From: Methyloprofundus sp.
GTDB taxonomy: Bacteria > Pseudomonadota > Gammaproteobacteria > Methylococcales > Methylomonadaceae
Reading direction: 5' to 3'
DNA: 7,617 bases
Assembly (NCBI GenBank): GCA_030636485.1
Contig: DAOVWV010000066.1
Location: 1 to 7,617, forward strand
The translations under genes were made by a program, and so were the position numbers. Every line of letters begins with the position of its first letter. Within the stretch, counting starts at the first letter, position 1. Under the pieces are notes generated by a model that was given only the letters and a program-made list of their open reading frames with translations, was not told the origin of the DNA and ran no database searches. Positions 6,325 through 7,617 of this stretch are shown one piece after another.

Positions 6325-6537
6325 ATGAGCTTTGATTTTAAACGCATGCTTAAATTTGAAATTAACATTGGCACTAAAGAAAAAAAGATACGTCTTTATG
6401 CCGGCTGTGCCGCATTATTTGTCTCACTGTTTTTAGCTTCCATTCCTTTGTTACTTATTGGTCTGATATTGGTTGCAACAGGTTATACAGCTTGGTGCCC
6501 CGTATATTCAGGGTTGGAAAAATCAACGGTGGAATAG
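6325..6537 (+). CDS. DUF2892 (YgaP-like) small inner membrane protein
   Basis: The 70-residue protein has a charged, basic N-terminus (residues 1-23), then a hydrophobic stretch about 24-54 that can form two membrane helices split near P41, and the ending GYTAWCPVYSGLEKST (53-68). The glycine/tyrosine/CPxY ending after a two-helix hairpin is typical of the DUF2892 family, whose best known member is the membrane part of the YgaP rhodanese; this one has no rhodanese domain. C58 is the conserved cysteine of that motif. The start is supported by AGGT at 6315-6318, seven bases ahead. It appears to be a single-gene transcript, and the physiological role of such stand-alone proteins is unknown. Some relatives are linked with sulfur metabolism or stress, but nothing here shows that. 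Confidence 0.85.
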   Translation: MSFDFKRMLKFEINIGTKEKKIRLYAGCAALFVSLFLASIPLLLIGLILVATGYTAWCPVYSGLEKSTVE

Positions 6538-6543
6538 TTGTTT

Positions 6544-6580
6544 TCGGGTTAGTTTTTTGCCTGCCAAAAAACTAACCCGA
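6544..6580. terminator. 16-bp perfect hairpin between convergent genes, probable bidirectional terminator
   Basis: Bases 6544-6559 and 6565-6580 are exact reverse complements around a five-base loop. The stem begins with CGGGTTAG and has a run of six T in one arm and six A in the other. It lies just after the DUF2892 stop and faces the end of the minus-strand flavin reductase gene, the usual place for a shared terminator. The T-run lies inside the stem rather than after it, so it is atypical and might act by RNA stability instead. Confidence 0.55.
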
Positions 6581-6628
6581 TATTTAGAAGCGAGAATTCA
6601 ATCGTATAAAGAACTGATCAGGATAGTT

Positions 6629-7108
6629 TTATTCCGCTATATCTTGATAAGAAGAGTTAAAATAAAGCAATGGGTTCCCTGCATGACATTGCGTACTTTT
6701 AATTTCACCAATAATGACCCAGTGGGTGCCCGCCCGTATTTGCTGTACCACTGTGCATTCCATACTTGCCAGTACATTATCAAAGACGGGTAAGCCTAAA
6801 CTCCCTTTATGCCATGCTACGTTAGCAAAGCGTTCCTGCATGCTACTCCCCCCTGCAAATTCATTGGATACCTGTTGCTGGGCGGCTGTCAGAATATTAA
6901 CCGCAAACTTTTTATCTTCCAGAATAGCGGCACCTGTTTCAGCTGTATCATTAATGCAGACTAAAATCTGTGGCGGATCCATTGATACACTAGAAAAACC
7001 AGTAGCGCAAGTATGAAGCTCTTCCTCTGAATATGGTGCGGTAACGACTGACACACCACTCGCCCAAAGTTTAAGTGCGTTTTTAAATTCCTGATTATCA
7101 ATAGTCAT
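6629..7108 (-). CDS. Flavin reductase family protein (HpaC/RutF-like, FMN-binding split barrel)
   Basis: The 159-residue protein has the flavin-reductase-like layout: F8xxALxxWASGVSVVT (8-23), CATGFSSVSMDPPQILVCIN (34-53), the FAVNIL strand (68-73) followed by Q and SNEFA, then MECTVVQQIRAGTHWVIIGEI (116-136) and NPLLYFNSSYQDI (145-157). These fit the flavin-binding split barrel of NAD(P)H:flavin oxidoreductases such as HpaC, RutF and styrene monooxygenase StyB. Such enzymes supply reduced FMN or FAD to a partner monooxygenase; none is encoded nearby, so the substrate system cannot be named. The length is typical and no lesion is seen. The ATG is supported by GAGG (7118-7115 on the minus strand) six bases upstream. 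It is divergent from pgk with a 200-base gap, and likely soluble and cytoplasmic. Confidence 0.88.
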   Translation of the reverse strand: MTIDNQEFKNALKLWASGVSVVTAPYSEEELHTCATGFSSVSMDPPQILVCINDTAETGAAILEDKKFAVNILTAAQQQVSNEFAGGSSMQERFANVAWHKGSLGLPVFDNVLASMECTVVQQIRAGTHWVIIGEIKSTQCHAGNPLLYFNSSYQDIAE

Positions 7109-7165
7109 AGCTTACCTCGGTTATTCATTATTTTGCTGCGAAAATCGCATTACTGCTCTGTTTTA

Positions 7166-7185
7166 ATTCAGCCCTGAAGCTGAAT
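7166..7185. promoter_or_regulatory. Inverted repeat in the divergent reductase-pgk region
   Basis: ATTCAGC (7166-7172) and GCTGAAT (7179-7185) are exact inverted repeats six bases apart, and the middle holds a further CTGAA. So three TTCAG/CTGAA half-sites lie close together, about 40-55 bases upstream of the likely pgk -10 box. It could be an operator for a dimeric regulator; no regulator is identified. Confidence 0.3.
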
Positions 7186-7198
7186 GGAAAGTCTTAAT

Positions 7199-7227
7199 TT
7201 AATCACAAGACAGAGTTAAGGTATAAT
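7199..7227 (+). promoter_or_regulatory. Probable pgk promoter
   Basis: A perfect TATAAT at 7222-7227 stands 17 bases after a poor -35 (TTAATC, 7199-7204). Transcription would begin near 7234, giving a leader of about 75 bases before pgk. The weak -35 hints at activator dependence. Confidence 0.4.
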
Positions 7228-7308
7228 CCTATCTAAAGATTAAGTGACTTTAATTTGTAAAGTACATACTCATTTTAACTCATTCACAACTTATTTTAGG
7301 AGACAATT

Positions 7309-7617
7309 ATGCCCATAAAAAAAATGGCTGATTTAGATTTGAAAGGCAAACGCATTTTAATCCGCCAAGACCTTAACGTTCCCGTTAAAGATGGGCAAAT
7401 TACCAGTGATATCCGCATACGTGCCAGCCTTCCTGCTATTGAGTTAGCTTTAGAGGCGGGTGCAGCAGTGATGCTAATGTCACACTTAGGCCGCCCAACA
7501 GAAGGTGAGTTTGATGCGGCGGCTTCATTGCAGCCGGTTGCAACGCGTTTAGCCGAATTATTAGGCAAGCCGGTACGCTTACAGCAAGACTGGATTGACG
7601 GAATAGAGCTTAACCCA
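7309..7617 (+). CDS. pgk: Phosphoglycerate kinase, N-terminal part (runs off the window)
   Basis: The 103 visible codons encode the start of phosphoglycerate kinase, about a quarter of a normal protein of around 390 residues; the frame is open to the window end. [11 protein letters not shown] (19-29) is the substrate-binding signature, with D21 and N23 in place. [12 protein letters not shown] (33-44) and [12 protein letters not shown] (57-68) are further conserved 3-phosphoglycerate-binding parts. The enzyme transfers phosphate between 1,3-bisphosphoglycerate and ADP in glycolysis/gluconeogenesis in the cytoplasm. AGGAG (7298-7302) six bases before the ATG gives a strong start. A gapdh gene often precedes pgk, but here a flavin reductase diverges from it, so pgk seems to have its own promoter and to be first in its transcript. 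Downstream partners lie outside the window. Confidence 0.97.
   Translation, partial: MPIKKMADLDLKGKRILIRQDLNVPVKDGQITSDIRIRASLPAIELALEAGAAVMLMSHLGRPTEGEFDAAASLQPVATRLAELLGKPVRLQQDWIDGIELNP

Noticed and set aside
6473..6793. 106-codon plus-strand frame
   Set aside because: It overlaps the DUF2892 gene, the terminator hairpin and the antisense end of the flavin reductase; its translation looks random.
7296..7568. 90-codon minus-strand frame opposite pgk
   Set aside because: It is antisense to clear phosphoglycerate kinase coding sequence and has no family resemblance.

Overview
The window looks like chromosomal DNA of a moderately AT-rich gammaproteobacterium. UvrD follows the Escherichia coli protein almost motif for motif, starting at its MDV N-terminus, and the mix of a DUF4912/GH57 glucan pair, an Rpn-type nuclease and GTAG-headed REP palindromes would fit an aquatic lineage such as the Methylococcales (methanotrophs) or a relative. 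That placement is inference; no marker here proves it.

Layout: 1-395 has no large gene and is rich in repeats: a REPIN (two inverted GTAG REPs, 51-193), one copy of a 53-bp repeat (211-263), a small hairpin and a 21-codon open frame with a very strong Shine-Dalgarno sequence that overlaps the next gene. 396-1259 is a PD-(D/E)XK nuclease of the Rpn / putative transposase family, followed directly by the second copy of the repeat (1251-1303) and a third GTAG palindrome (1311-1341). 1458-3775 is a two-gene operon with a 2-nt gap: a DUF4912 protein and a short GH57 1,4-alpha-glucan branching enzyme, pointing to glycogen-type storage polysaccharide. A double hairpin (3800-3843) lies between this operon and the convergent uvrD (3890-6061, minus). 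A two-helix DUF2892 membrane protein (6325-6537, plus) follows, then a long hairpin (6544-6580), a flavin reductase (6629-7108, minus) and, divergent from it, the 5' part of pgk (7309 to the window end).

Working together: only DUF4912 and GH57 look like a functional unit. pgk belongs to central carbon metabolism, uvrD to DNA repair, and the Rpn gene with its flanking repeats is mobile-like or recombination-prone accessory DNA.

I see no convincing evidence of an entirely new system. The most unusual signals are a 17-bp perfect inverted repeat inside the DUF4912 coding sequence, the duplicated flanks and leader frame of the Rpn gene, and the paired hairpins with complementary loops between GH57 and uvrD.
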